From Streptococcus macacae NCTC 11558 (GTDB lineage Bacteria > Bacillota > Bacilli > Lactobacillales > Streptococcaceae): a DNA stretch of 64,000 bases. The translations under genes were made by a program, and so were the position numbers. The stretch lies in the NCBI RefSeq assembly GCF_000187995.2, contig NZ_AEUW02000001.1, positions 682,001 to 746,000 on the forward strand, in the 5' to 3' direction. Positions within the stretch are counted from its first letter, which is position 1; the number at the start of each line of letters is the position of its first letter. Shown in pieces: positions 47,030 through 56,691 of this stretch. The notes under the pieces were generated by a model, which worked only from the letters and a program-made list of their open reading frames with translations, was not told the origin of the DNA and searched no databases.

Positions 47030-47190
47030 ATACGGACGGCAGCTGCCTCCTCTGGAATTCCATGTCTAAGGTCTCAAATCTTCCGAAGTTGCACAAAAAG
47101 AGCTTGAGGAGCTCTTTTGGACATAAGAAAACTCCCCTTATCGCTTCTAGTGAATTTTGTTTTTTCACTGTCTACTATAAGGGGAGTATA
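47030..47190 (-). mobile_element. Possible remnant of an insertion-sequence end, with hairpin
   Basis: The minus strand reads AGTAGACAGTGAAAAAAC near one end, then an ATG start of a short basic peptide (MSKRAPQALFVQLRK) that stops at once. This resembles the left end of an IS3-type element, but too little remains to name it. A long nested hairpin (ACTCCCCTTAT / ATAAGGGGAGT, 47131-47187) within it may serve as the pcrA terminator. The rest of 46932-47248 shows nothing else. Confidence 0.3.
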
Positions 47191-47248
47191 TCACTATTTT
47201 TTGGTCTCACGCTCTTTCTAGAAACTGTATTATAGATAAAAGGCAAGC

Positions 47249-49516
47249 TTATTTTTTTTCAATCGGTGCAACACTGGCCAAAAGCTTCTTAAGGCCAACC
47301 TGAGGAAAGGTAATTTTTAATTCCTGGGCTTTACCGCTGCCAGAAACTTCCAGAACTGTTCCATCTCCCCATTTTTTATGATGAGCAGTATCACCAACCT
47401 GCCAATCTATCATATTTTGTGCTTCAGCAGCAGATGCTAGTGGTTTATCATGAGGCTGTGATTTTGCTTTCCGGCTTTGAATAGCTTGTGAAAGGCTCAA
47501 CCCTTGATCAAACTGACTTTTCGTCTCTTTGCTGTACTTGACAGCAAAAGAAGCATTAGCAGGACGCGCCAAGCCTTGATAATGGAGTAAGTCTTCTGAA
47601 ACCTCATGGATAAATCGAGAAGGACGATTATAACTGGTCTTACCAAAAAGTGTTCGAGTATTAGCATTGGTGATAAAAAGAAACTCCTCAGCACGAGTAA
47701 TACCAACATAAGCAAGACGGCGCTCTTCTTCCAATTCATCTGGGTCTTCCGCCGCACGCGCTAAGGGGAAAACACCTTCTTCCAGACCTATCAAAAAGAC
47801 AACAGGAAATTCCAATCCTTTAGCAGCATGGAGGGTCATTAAGGTCACCTCTGCACTTTCACTGCTGTCTTCATCTGTATCAGCAATCAGGGCAAGATCG
47901 TTCAAAAAGCGGCTGAGTCTGTCACTGCCAGTTTCATCTGCTGGAATGTCTTCTTTATTATCATCAAAATTCTTAGTGACTGTTAAAAATTCTTCAATAT
48001 TTTCAATTCTTGCCTGACTCTCAAGTGTATTTTGAACCTGAAGCGCTTCAAGATAGCCTGTCTTGTCAAGAACTGTCTCAACCAGTTCAGTCACTGTCAT
48101 ACCATCAAGATCTTGACGCCATTTTAAGAGTAAGTGGGCTAAATCCCAAGCAGCTTGTGCCGCTTTGCCTTTGATAGCAGACAAGACAATATTAGCTGAT
48201 GCATCCAGCATCGACATCCCTTTTTCTTGTGCAAAGGCCCGCAGTTTCTCTACACTGCCTGGCCCTAAGCCGCGTTTTGGTTCATTAATAATGCGTTCAT
48301 AGGAAATATTATCTGCTGTATTTGCAATAACATTCAAATAAGCAATCAAATCACGAATTTCTTTTCGACTGTAAAATTTTGTTCCCCCAACCATGGTATA
48401 GGGAATATTAGATTTTAGCAGAGCTTCTTCAATCGTACGAGACTGGGCATTGGTTCGATAAAGAACTGCAAAGTCTTTAAAGCTCTTACCATTTTCACGG
48501 ACAATATTATCAATTGTAGCAGCAACAAAGACTGCTTCATCGCGTTCATCATTAGCGCGGTAGTAAGCAATCTGCTCACCATCAGCATTTTGTGTCCAGA
48601 GCTTCTTATCCCGCCTGTTTCGGTTGTTTTTGATAACATCATTAGCTGCCTGTAAGATTTTTTTAGTTGAACGATAGTTTTCTTCCAGTAAAACAACCTG
48701 TGCTTCTGGATAATCTTTCTCAAAATCCAGAATATTTTGCATATCAGCTCCGCGCCATCCATAGATAGACTGATCGGCATCGCCGACAACACAAATATTT
48801 TTAAAACGGGAAGCTAAGAGCTTAATTAATTGATACTGGGCATGATTCGTATCCTGATATTCATCAACATGAATGTATTGATAGCGTTGCTGATAGTAAG
48901 CTAAAACATCAGGATGCTTATCAAAAAGCCGTAAAGTCAGCATGATGAGATCATCAAAATCCATAGCTTCTGATTGACGAAGCTCCTTTTGGTAGGCTTG
49001 ATAGCATTTGGCTACAATCTGCCTATACATATCACTAGCCTGCTCCTCATAAGCAAGTTCATCTATAAGGTCATTTTTAGCATTAGAAATGGTTGCTAAA
49101 ATGGCACGTTCATTCCATTTCTTAGGATCAAGATTAAGCTGTTTAAGGATACGCTTCATGAGTGTGCGCTGCTCACCTGGATCAAGGATGGTAAAATGGC
49201 GGCTGTAGCCAATATGATCGCCATCGCGGCGTAAAATACGCACACACATAGAATGAAAGGTCGCAATCAAAGTGTCCTCAGTCGCAGGATTAAGCGCAAA
49301 AGCACGTTCTTTCATTTCTCTTGCAGCCTTATTGGTAAAGGTAATAGCCAAAATATTCCAGGGGTTCACAAATTTTTCATCGATAAGATAAGCAATACGG
49401 TGCGTTAGTACACGCGTCTTACCCGAACCAGCGCCTGCCATGATTAAAAGCGGGCCTTCTGTTGTCTTAACTGCTTCTGCTTGTTTAGCATTCATACCAT
49501 CTAGTAAAGGATTCAT
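47249..49516 (-). CDS. pcrA: ATP-dependent DNA helicase PcrA (UvrD/Rep family)
   Basis: A 755-residue superfamily 1 helicase. Motif I is AGAGSGKTRVL near residue 32, motif II VDEYQDTN near 220, motif III VVGDADQSIYGWRGA, motif V TLMTLHAAKGLEF and motif VI AYVGITRAEE. It acts in repair and removal of proteins from DNA. Start at the ATG at 49516, preceded by TTGGAG; an in-frame TTG lies 12 bases upstream. Confidence 0.95.
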   Translation of the reverse strand: MNPLLDGMNAKQAEAVKTTEGPLLIMAGAGSGKTRVLTHRIAYLIDEKFVNPWNILAITFTNKAAREMKERAFALNPATEDTLIATFHSMCVRILRRDGDHIGYSRHFTILDPGEQRTLMKRILKQLNLDPKKWNERAILATISNAKNDLIDELAYEEQASDMYRQIVAKCYQAYQKELRQSEAMDFDDLIMLTLRLFDKHPDVLAYYQQRYQYIHVDEYQDTNHAQYQLIKLLASRFKNICVVGDADQSIYGWRGADMQNILDFEKDYPEAQVVLLEENYRSTKKILQAANDVIKNNRNRRDKKLWTQNADGEQIAYYRANDERDEAVFVAATIDNIVRENGKSFKDFAVLYRTNAQSRTIEEALLKSNIPYTMVGGTKFYSRKEIRDLIAYLNVIANTADNISYERIINEPKRGLGPGSVEKLRAFAQEKGMSMLDASANIVLSAIKGKAAQAAWDLAHLLLKWRQDLDGMTVTELVETVLDKTGYLEALQVQNTLESQARIENIEEFLTVTKNFDDNKEDIPADETGSDRLSRFLNDLALIADTDEDSSESAEVTLMTLHAAKGLEFPVVFLIGLEEGVFPLARAAEDPDELEEERRLAYVGITRAEEFLFITNANTRTLFGKTSYNRPSRFIHEVSEDLLHYQGLARPANASFAVKYSKETKSQFDQGLSLSQAIQSRKAKSQPHDKPLASAAEAQNMIDWQVGDTAHHKKWGDGTVLEVSGSGKAQELKITFPQVGLKKLLASVAPIEKK

Positions 49517-49608
49517 TTTTTTCTCCAAACTCTCAATCTGATTTTCAATTATACCATTTTTTAGACATCAAAAAAAGCTTGCTCCTTCCTTTAAATTTTC
49601 AGAAAGGA

Positions 49609-49637
49609 TTGACAGTTTCTGACAAATTCTATACAAT
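49609..49637 (+). promoter_or_regulatory. Promoter of the glycine riboswitch transcript
   Basis: Consensus TTGACA at 49609-49614 and TACAAT at 49632-49637 with 17 bases between. It reads into the riboswitch and the symporter gene. Confidence 0.8.
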
Positions 49638-49680
49638 AAAGGAGTCAAAATTTATAAGACCGGCTGACATTATTAGGATA

Positions 49681-49841
49681 ACTGATAATTGACGGACTTC
49701 TGGAGAGACCTATCAGGCGCCGAAGGGGCAAGGCATATGCTTAAACTCTCAGGCAAAAGGACAGAAGAAAAATAGAGAATGTTAAGCATTTCTTATCTTT
49801 TCGTCTTCAGAGGTATCGTTTAGCGATAACCTCTTTTCTTT
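49681..49841 (+). ncRNA. Glycine riboswitch with terminator
   Basis: The aptamer (about 49698-49766) has the conserved GGAGAGACC, GCGCCGAAGGGGCAA and ACTCTCAGGCAAAAGGACAGA elements. Only one glycine aptamer is obvious, whereas many are tandem. A terminator hairpin follows (AGAGGTATCG / CGATAACCTCT, 49809-49831, then TTTTCTTTT). The switch therefore probably acts at transcription of the downstream amino-acid symporter, allowing expression in response to glycine. Confidence 0.9.
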
Positions 49842-49876
49842 TATCTTATATCCGGTTTATGAGGAGAAAAGTTTTC

Positions 49877-51220
49877 ATGTTAGCGTTTTTCAAAGCCTTA
49901 GACAGTCTGGTTTGGGGAATCCCCTTGCTAGTACTTTTAGTTGGAACAGGCATTTATTTAAGTTTTCGTTTAGGCTTAGTGCAAGTCCTAAAACTGCCTT
50001 TAGCCTTCAAACTGATCTTTACGGAGGATAAAGGTGAAGGCGATATTTCCAGTTTTGCCGCTTTATCAACAGCTCTTGCTGCAACTGTTGGAACGGGCAA
50101 TATTGTTGGTGTTGCTACAGCCATTAAAGCTGGCGGTCCTGGAGCTCTTTTTTGGATGTGGGTAGCTGCCTTCTTTGGTATGGCCACTAAATATGCCGAA
50201 GGTCTTCTTGCCATCAAATATCGGACTAAAGATGCTAATGGAGATGTCTCTGGGGGACCCATGTATTACATTTTGAATGGGATGGGACAAAAATGGAAAC
50301 CCTTGGCTGTTTTCTTTGCTCTGGCAGGTATTTTAGTAGCCTTTTTGGGAATCGGAACCTTTTCACAGGTTAATTCAATTACGGCTTCTTTGAAAAACAG
50401 TTTTAACTGGCCGCCGCAGATTGTCAGTCTTCTTATTGCTGTCATTGTTGCTGTGATTATTTTTGGCGGGATTCAATCCATCTCCAAGGTTTCTGAAAAA
50501 ATTGTTCCTTTTATGGCTGTTGCTTATATTCTAGCAACCTTGACTGTTATTTTTATCAATTACGATCATATCATTCCTGCTCTTCAGCAAATTTTTTCTG
50601 GTGCTTTTACTGGCACAGCAGCTGTCGGAGGCTTTGCTGGAGCACTCGTTAAAGACGCTATTCAAAACGGAATTGCCCGCGGCGTTTTCTCAAATGAATC
50701 AGGTCTAGGATCTGCTCCCATTGCTGCTGCTGCCGCTAAAACAAATGAACCAGCAGAACAAGGGCTCATTTCCATGACAGGTACCTTTATTGATACCATC
50801 ATTATCTGTACTCTGACTGGACTCGCCATTATAGTCACAGGAAAATGGACCGTCAAAGGGTTAGAAGGAGCTCCGCTGACACAGTCAGCCTTTGCCACCG
50901 TTTTTGGAAATCTAGGAGTTTTGGTCCTAACACTTTGTTTGGTGCTTTTTGCTTTTACAACCATTTTAGGTTGGTCTTATTATGGCGAACGCTGCTTTGA
51001 ATTTTTATTTGGAACCAAACACATTAGCGTCTACCGCTTTATCTTTATCATCATGGTTGCTCTAGGTGGTTTCTTAGAACTGGATCTTATTTGGACAGTT
51101 GCAGACATTGTCAACGGCTTGATGGCTATTCCAAATCTAATTGCCCTTTTGGTCTTATCTCCTATTATCATTGCAGAAACAAAACATTACTTCAAAAATA
51201 AGAAGCATCTATTGTCTTAA
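49877..51220 (+). CDS. AGCS family sodium:amino acid symporter
   Basis: A 447-residue membrane protein with about ten helices. It shows alanine/glycine:cation symporter signatures: ALAATVGTGNIVGVATAI near residue 75, GGPMYYI and FSNESGLGSAPIAAAAA near 275. It imports alanine or glycine with sodium; control by a glycine riboswitch points to glycine. The ATG at 49877 follows GAGGAG; an earlier ATG at 49859 overlaps that site. Confidence 0.92.
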   Translation: MLAFFKALDSLVWGIPLLVLLVGTGIYLSFRLGLVQVLKLPLAFKLIFTEDKGEGDISSFAALSTALAATVGTGNIVGVATAIKAGGPGALFWMWVAAFFGMATKYAEGLLAIKYRTKDANGDVSGGPMYYILNGMGQKWKPLAVFFALAGILVAFLGIGTFSQVNSITASLKNSFNWPPQIVSLLIAVIVAVIIFGGIQSISKVSEKIVPFMAVAYILATLTVIFINYDHIIPALQQIFSGAFTGTAAVGGFAGALVKDAIQNGIARGVFSNESGLGSAPIAAAAAKTNEPAEQGLISMTGTFIDTIIICTLTGLAIIVTGKWTVKGLEGAPLTQSAFATVFGNLGVLVLTLCLVLFAFTTILGWSYYGERCFEFLFGTKHISVYRFIFIIMVALGGFLELDLIWTVADIVNGLMAIPNLIALLVLSPIIIAETKHYFKNKKHLLS

Positions 51221-51259
51221 GCATGAACACTAAACCATGCCCTGCTGTTCCCATAACAT

Positions 51260-51296
51260 AAAAAATGAAAGTTTCTTTTATTTACTTTCATTTTTT
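51260..51296 (+). terminator. Terminator after the symporter gene
   Basis: AAAAAATGAAAGT pairs with ACTTTCATTTTTT and ends in a T run. It lies 40 bases past the symporter stop codon and before the mntE promoter. Confidence 0.8.
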
Positions 51297-51374
51297 ATTA
51301 TAGCCTAGCTTCTTTCAGCCACAAGGTGAACAGCTTCTGACTTTGTTCACACGCTTTTGTATTTGATAGAAACA

Positions 51375-51383
51375 TGCTATAAT
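51375..51383 (+). promoter_or_regulatory. Extended -10 promoter of the cation efflux gene
   Basis: TGCTATAAT is an extended -10 (TGnTATAAT) with no clear -35. It lies about 30 bases before the start codon and the GGGAGG ribosome site. Confidence 0.6.
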
Positions 51384-51413
51384 AAGCCTACTATAAAGAT
51401 GAGGGAGGTTTTC

Positions 51414-52610
51414 ATGTCAACACCTGAGGATAATCTTAAACTGGCACGCCGAGGCCCTATTCTATCTATTTCTGTTTATCTGATCTTATCACTGGCTAAA
51501 CTGCTATCAGGTTATTTTTTGCATTCTGCTTCTTTGACTGCTGATGGCTTTAATAATGTCTCAGATATTGTTGCCAATGTGACCTTGCTTATTGGACTTT
51601 ACCTAGCTAGCAAACCTGCTGACAGCGATCATAAATTTGGCCATTGGAAAATAGAGGATCTAGCCAGCTTAATAACGTCGTTTATTATGTTCACAGTAGG
51701 CTTCCAAGTTCTTTTAGAAACAGTAAACGGCATTATCCATGATACACGCTCACAAATTGATCCTTTAGGGGCTTTTGTCGGACTTATATCTGCTCTTATC
51801 ATGTTCAGCCTCTACCTTTACAATAAAAATCTTTCTAAAAAACTCAATTCCAGTGCTTTGATGGCTGCTGCCAAAGACAATCTTTCAGATGCCTTAACTT
51901 CCTTAGGAACAACGGTTGCTATTGTCGCCAGCAGTTTTAACTTAGTCATTATCGATAAGATTACGGCTGTCATTATTACTGTCTTAATTCTCAAAACAGC
52001 CTATGATATTTTTATGGCCAGTGCTTTCAGCCTATCTGATGGTTTTGATGATAAACAACTGCAAGAGTATGAAAAAGCTATTTTAGAGATTCCTAAAATT
52101 TCTGCTGTAAAATCTCAGCGCGGCCGCACTTATGGCAGCAATGTCTATCTTGATCTTGTCCTTGAGATGAATCCTGACCTATCAGTATACGAAAGCCATA
52201 CCATTACAGAAAGAGTTGAAAACTTGCTCCACGACCGCTTCAACATCTATGATATTGATATTCACGTCGAACCAGCTGCTATTCCAGAAGATGAAAAGAT
52301 TGAAAATGTCCATCATAAACTTTATAAATATGAAAAAACTATTTTATCTAAAATTCCAGACTATGACTCACTTTTAGCAGATAACTTTATTTTAATTGAT
52401 GAAGCCGGACAGGTCAGCACAAAAAAAGAATTTTTAAATTCCCGTCCTAGCATGGTGAACAGCTTTAATGACTTCAAAATGATTTCTGTCAGCCAAAAAA
52501 CAAAGCTCATCACCTATGAACTAAACGAACAAAGACATACCAGCCTCTGGCGCAGGCACGAAAGATGGCAGGTCATTTACCACCAAATCTCTCCTATTAT
52601 TAATCGATAA
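51414..52610 (+). CDS. mntE: CDF family cation exporter (MntE-like)
   Basis: A 398-residue cation diffusion facilitator with about six membrane helices. The metal site residues lie in TADGFNNVSDI near residue 45 and AKDNLSDALTSLG near 160; HKFGHWKIEDLASL is typical of streptococcal MntE, a manganese exporter. A cytoplasmic C-terminal domain and an additional 100-residue tail follow. Start at 51414, after GGGAGG. Manganese as substrate is inferred from the family. Confidence 0.88.
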   Translation: MSTPEDNLKLARRGPILSISVYLILSLAKLLSGYFLHSASLTADGFNNVSDIVANVTLLIGLYLASKPADSDHKFGHWKIEDLASLITSFIMFTVGFQVLLETVNGIIHDTRSQIDPLGAFVGLISALIMFSLYLYNKNLSKKLNSSALMAAAKDNLSDALTSLGTTVAIVASSFNLVIIDKITAVIITVLILKTAYDIFMASAFSLSDGFDDKQLQEYEKAILEIPKISAVKSQRGRTYGSNVYLDLVLEMNPDLSVYESHTITERVENLLHDRFNIYDIDIHVEPAAIPEDEKIENVHHKLYKYEKTILSKIPDYDSLLADNFILIDEAGQVSTKKEFLNSRPSMVNSFNDFKMISVSQKTKLITYELNEQRHTSLWRRHERWQVIYHQISPIINR

Positions 52611-52612
52611 AC

Positions 52613-52641
52613 AAAACCACCAGTGTGAACTGGTGGTTTCA
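52613..52641 (+). terminator. Terminator after mntE
   Basis: AAACCACCAGT pairs with ACTGGTGGTTT. A second hairpin, AAGTAAGTCT / AGACTTACTT then TTTTTA (52647-52674), follows and overlaps the 3' end of the convergent binding-protein gene, acting as a second stop. Confidence 0.8.
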
Positions 52642-52664
52642 GACTGAAGTAAGTCTCTTAAGAC

Positions 52665-53498
52665 TTACTTTTTTATTTCATTGGTGGCGACATCTTGGCC
52701 AAACCATTTTTTAGAAATTTCTTGGAATTTTCCGGTTTGATAAAGTTTCTTAAAGGCTTGGTTGACTTTTTTAACTAAGGTTTTATCAGATTTGCGGATA
52801 CCTACAGAAAAGTTTTCACTGGCATACTTACCTTTGATAATATTGTAATTATTCAGTTCATTTTCCTGTTTAAGGTAATAATTGGCATAAACCCGATCAA
52901 TGAGAAGGCCATCAATACGGTCATTTTTCAAATCAATAAAAGCCTGTGTAAAGGTCTCATATTGAGTGGCGTCTTTGTCTTTTACAATATCTTTTAAAAC
53001 TTTCGGATTGGCTGTAAAAGCATCATAACCTGATGATCCTGACTGAGCTCCTAAAGCTTTTCCTTTCATATCAGAAAAACTTTTAATTCCAGATGTCTTT
53101 TTAGTCACAAGGACTTGATCATTTTTCATATAAGGCTTTGTAAAGGCAACTTTACGAGCACGCTCCTTGGTTTTTGAATAGCCGTTCCAAATGAGGTCAA
53201 TTTTCCCATTTCGTAATTCAGTCTCTTTTAAATCCCAGTTAATCGGCTGCCACTTAACCTTGATGCCATATTCAGCAAAAACAGCATTGGCTAAATCAAT
53301 GTCAAAACCAGTGTTCTTACCATTTTTATCTTTGAATCCCATAGGGACAAAGGTATTGTCAAAGCCAATGGTAACAGTCTTTTTAGACTCAAATTTCTTC
53401 CAATTATCTTGGGAGCTGGCTCCTTTTTTACCGCAGGCTGCCAGTACAACTGCCGCCAGAAATACCAAAAAAACTGCTGTTATTTTTTTTAATGTCAT
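52665..53498 (-). CDS. Amino acid ABC transporter, substrate-binding lipoprotein
   Basis: A 277-residue lipoprotein with lipobox LAAC near residue 21 and a polar amino-acid binding fold (SBP family 3): TIGFDNTFVPMGFKD, GFDIDLANAVF and GKALGAQSGSSGYD. It delivers a polar amino acid or cystine to the permease; the ligand is not clear. It is the last gene of a three-gene operon. Confidence 0.88.
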   Translation of the reverse strand: MTLKKITAVFLVFLAAVVLAACGKKGASSQDNWKKFESKKTVTIGFDNTFVPMGFKDKNGKNTGFDIDLANAVFAEYGIKVKWQPINWDLKETELRNGKIDLIWNGYSKTKERARKVAFTKPYMKNDQVLVTKKTSGIKSFSDMKGKALGAQSGSSGYDAFTANPKVLKDIVKDKDATQYETFTQAFIDLKNDRIDGLLIDRVYANYYLKQENELNNYNIIKGKYASENFSVGIRKSDKTLVKKVNQAFKKLYQTGKFQEISKKWFGQDVATNEIKK

Positions 53499-53518
53499 TA
53501 TATTACCTAAACTTTCTT

Positions 53519-54148
53519 TTATTTTGGATTGATTTTAATAATTTCATCAGAAATATTTTGTGCAAACTGCATATCATGTGTGACCACAATCTGTGTGATA
53601 CCCATCTCTTGATTTTGCAAAATCAGTTTTTCAACTTCCTGACGCAGCTCTGGATCTAGTGCACTGGTCGGCTCATCATAACCGATAATCTTAGGATTGA
53701 TCATCATGGCACGCGCCAAGGCAACACGCTGCTTTTGGCCACCTGATAAAGAATAAGGATAAACATTTTCATGCTCTTCTAAACCAAGACGCTTCAGCAG
53801 TTCCCGTGCTCTTTCAACAGCCTTTTCCCTAGGCATATTCATCGTTTTTATTGGGGATAAAGTCAGATTATCCAAGACACTCAAATGCGGGAATAGTTGA
53901 AAATCTTGAAAGACAAATCCTAGTAAATTTCGATGTTCCAAATGATCAATAGAAACAGTCTCATCATTATAGACAACCTGACCTGAATCAATTTTTTCAA
54001 GACCTGCTAACATGCGCAAAAGAGTCGTTTTCCCACCACCAGAAGGTCCTACGAGAGATAAGACTTTTCCTTCAGAAATAGTTAAGTTAAAGTGATCAAA
54101 GATAACTTTCTGACCAAATTTTTTTGATATATTTTGTAATTCTAACAT
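53519..54148 (-). CDS. Amino acid ABC transporter, ATPase
   Basis: A 209-residue ABC ATPase with Walker A GPSGGGKTTLL near residue 34, signature YSLSGGQKQR, Walker B IIGYDEP (Tyr in place of a usual hydrophobic residue) and H-loop VTHDMQFA. It is short for the family (often about 240) but holds every motif. Eight bases follow the permease gene. Confidence 0.9.
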   Translation of the reverse strand: MLELQNISKKFGQKVIFDHFNLTISEGKVLSLVGPSGGGKTTLLRMLAGLEKIDSGQVVYNDETVSIDHLEHRNLLGFVFQDFQLFPHLSVLDNLTLSPIKTMNMPREKAVERARELLKRLGLEEHENVYPYSLSGGQKQRVALARAMMINPKIIGYDEPTSALDPELRQEVEKLILQNQEMGITQIVVTHDMQFAQNISDEIIKINPK

Positions 54149-54156
54149 AGCATACC

Positions 54157-54798
54157 TTATTTATAATAATTAAATTTCTTCTCTACGTACTTAGACAAAA
54201 GAGTAACAAGGCCAATTAAGATTAGGTAAATAGCTCCTGCAATAAACATAGGGGCAAGGGTAGCATCACGATTTGCTGCTGTCTTGCTGGCTAAAAGCAA
54301 ATCACCAACACCAAGCACATAAACAAGTGAAGAGTCTTTCACTAAATTAATAATTTCGTTAAATACACTCGGTAAAACAATCTTAATCACCTGCGGCAGG
54401 ATGATATAACGAATCGTTTGCAGCTGATTCAGCTTTAAAACCTGAGCAGCTTCATATTGTCCTCTAGGAATCGCTTCAATCCCTCCGCGAAATATTTCAG
54501 CAAAGTAGGCTGCATAATTTAGCGTAAAAGCAAGAACCGCTGCTGGCATACGATCAAAAGTAACACCGACGCTTGGTAAAACATAATAAATAAAAATAAG
54601 CTGCAAAAGCAAAGGAGTTCCGCGCATAACCCAAACATAAAGATTTAAGAGCCAACGTAAAGGCTTAAAAGGAACTTGCATAATAAAGGCTAATATAGCT
54701 CCCAACGGAATAGACAATAAGATAACAATAAAAAACACTTGTAAAGTGATAAAAGCTCCGTCTAAGAGACTGGGTAACACTTCTGATAGGTAAGACAT
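54157..54798 (-). CDS. Amino acid ABC transporter, permease
   Basis: A 213-residue membrane protein of the HisM/GlnP family with about five helices. The EAA motif reads EAAQVLKLNQLQTIRYIILP near residue 115. It is first in an operon with the ATPase and binding-protein genes. Confidence 0.9.
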   Translation of the reverse strand: MSYLSEVLPSLLDGAFITLQVFFIVILLSIPLGAILAFIMQVPFKPLRWLLNLYVWVMRGTPLLLQLIFIYYVLPSVGVTFDRMPAAVLAFTLNYAAYFAEIFRGGIEAIPRGQYEAAQVLKLNQLQTIRYIILPQVIKIVLPSVFNEIINLVKDSSLVYVLGVGDLLLASKTAANRDATLAPMFIAGAIYLILIGLVTLLSKYVEKKFNYYK

Positions 54799-54887
54799 AA
54801 CTACTCCTATTTCAATAATTAGCTCTATTATATCAAATTTTCAGAAAGTTTTATAGAGAGATTTTTACGATTTTAGTAAGAGAAAAT

Positions 54888-54935
54888 AAAAGGACTTTAT
54901 TCTTTCTGGAAATACAGAAAATAAAGTCCTTTTTA
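54888..54935 (-). terminator. Terminator after the PhnA-like gene
   Basis: AAAAGGACTTTATT pairs with AATAAAGTCCTTTT. On the minus strand it lies 16 bases past the PhnA-like stop codon and ends in a T-rich run. Confidence 0.8.
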
Positions 54936-54950
54936 ATGTTTTTATGGTAA

Positions 54951-55283
54951 TCATAGCTTTTTCACAAATTCAGATTTTAGTTTCATAGCACCAAAACCGT
55001 CAATCTTGCAGTCAATATTGTGATCACCATCAACAAGACGAATATTTTTCACACGTGTCCCTTGTTTTAAATCTTTAGGTGCCCCCTTGACTTTAAGGTT
55101 CTTAATAAGGGTGACTGTGTCACCATCAGCTAATTGTTGGCCATTAGCATCGTAAACAACAAGCCCTTCTTCCTGCTCAGCTTCTGCAGGATTCCATTCG
55201 TAGGCACATTCTGGACAAACTAATAAAATCCCATCTTCATAAACGTATTTCGATCCGCATTTCGGACAAGTCGGTAAAACCAT
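54951..55283 (-). CDS. PhnA/YjdM family zinc-ribbon protein
   Basis: A 110-residue protein with an N-terminal zinc ribbon (CPKCG and CPEC) and a C-terminal SH3-like domain, typical of PhnA/YjdM. Despite the name, it has no established role in phosphonate use. I use the ATG at 55283, seven bases after AAAGGAG; a longer frame to 55310 has no family support. Confidence 0.87.
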   Translation of the reverse strand: MVLPTCPKCGSKYVYEDGILLVCPECAYEWNPAEAEQEEGLVVYDANGQQLADGDTVTLIKNLKVKGAPKDLKQGTRVKNIRLVDGDHNIDCKIDGFGAMKLKSEFVKKL

Positions 55284-55350
55284 AGAAACTCCTTTTGTTT
55301 TGATTAGCACTAACTAAGTTTACCTAAGTTTTTGCTAGTTGGCAAGTCTT

Positions 55351-55445
55351 ATACTCAATAGCAAATGTAAAAGCTAGCCGCAGGCAGTACTTAGCGGTAC
55401 GGCAAGGTGGCGCTGAGCTAGTTTGAAGAAATTTTTAAAGAGTAT
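55351..55445. repeat. Streptococcal intergenic repeat
   Basis: A 95-base unit bounded by ATACTC and GAGTAT. It includes AGCTAGCCGCAGGCAG, GGTACGGCAAGGTGGCG and TTTGAAGAA. The same family begins at 63966 in the opposite orientation (ATACTCTTCGAAAATC then TTCAAACTAGATCAGC). This element recurs between genes in several streptococci. It lies in the gap between the PhnA-like gene and mtlD. Confidence 0.7.
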
Positions 55446-55530
55446 TATTTGCAACAAAAAAGAACCAGCGGCTTGTATCCTAGTTTATAAGAAGGCAGGT
55501 CAAGAGCTCGTTCTTTTTAAATATGATTAT

Positions 55531-56679
55531 TTAGCTTAAGGATTTAACACTGGCAACAATTTCTGCGATTAGGGCATCATCTGTTAAACCTGTTACTTCT
55601 TTCACAACTGTTTCTATCGGTTTTTCTTTTAAAAGAATCTGCAGCTGAGTACTTTGTTCGTCATTTAAATCACGGTAATGAAAGACATAAGCAACTGTCC
55701 TTAAAAGATGATCATAAGATAAATGGCGCTCTTTAAGTTCACGAATCGGGCGAATAAAGCGCTCATCATAGCCTAATTTTCGAAGCGGTGTCCGCGCCAC
55801 ACGTACCACATCATCTATAATGTAGGGATTTTCAAAACGACTGATAATAATATCATGGTATTGTTCAAGATCCGACTCTTTAAAGCCCCACTTAGTGATT
55901 AAGAGCTGACGGATTTCTCCTAAAACAGCTTGAACCTGCTCCTTCACTTGTCTGTCCCTCAAAGCCTCTAAAACAGTAGTCGCGCCATAATGCGCTCCAG
56001 TATAAGCCGCGGTAGCATGACCAGAGTTCACTGAAAACAGTTTTCTTTCGATGAAGGGCTGCAGATCGTCTTCATAATGAACACCAGACAGTTTAAGGCC
56101 AGGATTTTTCATGGCTGCTCTTTCGACTACCCACTCTGAAAAAGGTTCGACTACAACAAACAAGGGATCGTCATGTGTCTGTGTCGGTACAATACGATCA
56201 ACAGCAGCATTGGGAAAACCAACTTTTTCTTTAGCAAAAGAAAGGCCGTCTGCACTTAAATATTTTTGAACCTCTTCCCATAAAAAGGCTGACCCGCCAA
56301 TCATATTTTCACAGGCAATAACATCAAGTGCTTGTTCATTGCCAATTTCACGGCGCTTCTCAATCCCTTTAGCGATTAATTCTGCAATATAGGGTAAGAC
56401 ATTAGGGCCGATAGCTGTTGTGACCAAATCTGCTTCAGCAACAGCTTTGACCACTTCTTGAGGATTGTCTTTATTATTAATCCCAGAAACATTTGAAACA
56501 AATATACGGCTCTTACCATCTTCTGCAATTTCAATTTCATAGGAATGACGCTCATTAAGGGCATCAATAATGCTAGCATTCACATCTACAAAACAAATAG
56601 CGAAATCATTTTCAGATAATAGCTGGCCGATAAAGCCGCGTCCGATATTGCCGGCTCCAAAGTGTACTGCTTTTTTCAT
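55531..56679 (-). CDS. mtlD: Mannitol-1-phosphate 5-dehydrogenase
   Basis: A 382-residue enzyme, the standard length. The NAD-binding motif [13 protein letters not shown] is at the N-terminus and the catalytic Lys/His region [14 protein letters not shown] near residue 213. It oxidises mannitol 1-phosphate to fructose 6-phosphate. Last gene of the mtlA-mtlR-mtlF-mtlD operon. Confidence 0.95.
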   Translation of the reverse strand: MKKAVHFGAGNIGRGFIGQLLSENDFAICFVDVNASIIDALNERHSYEIEIAEDGKSRIFVSNVSGINNKDNPQEVVKAVAEADLVTTAIGPNVLPYIAELIAKGIEKRREIGNEQALDVIACENMIGGSAFLWEEVQKYLSADGLSFAKEKVGFPNAAVDRIVPTQTHDDPLFVVVEPFSEWVVERAAMKNPGLKLSGVHYEDDLQPFIERKLFSVNSGHATAAYTGAHYGATTVLEALRDRQVKEQVQAVLGEIRQLLITKWGFKESDLEQYHDIIISRFENPYIIDDVVRVARTPLRKLGYDERFIRPIRELKERHLSYDHLLRTVAYVFHYRDLNDEQSTQLQILLKEKPIETVVKEVTGLTDDALIAEIVASVKSLS

Positions 56680-56691
56680 ATTTAACTCCTT

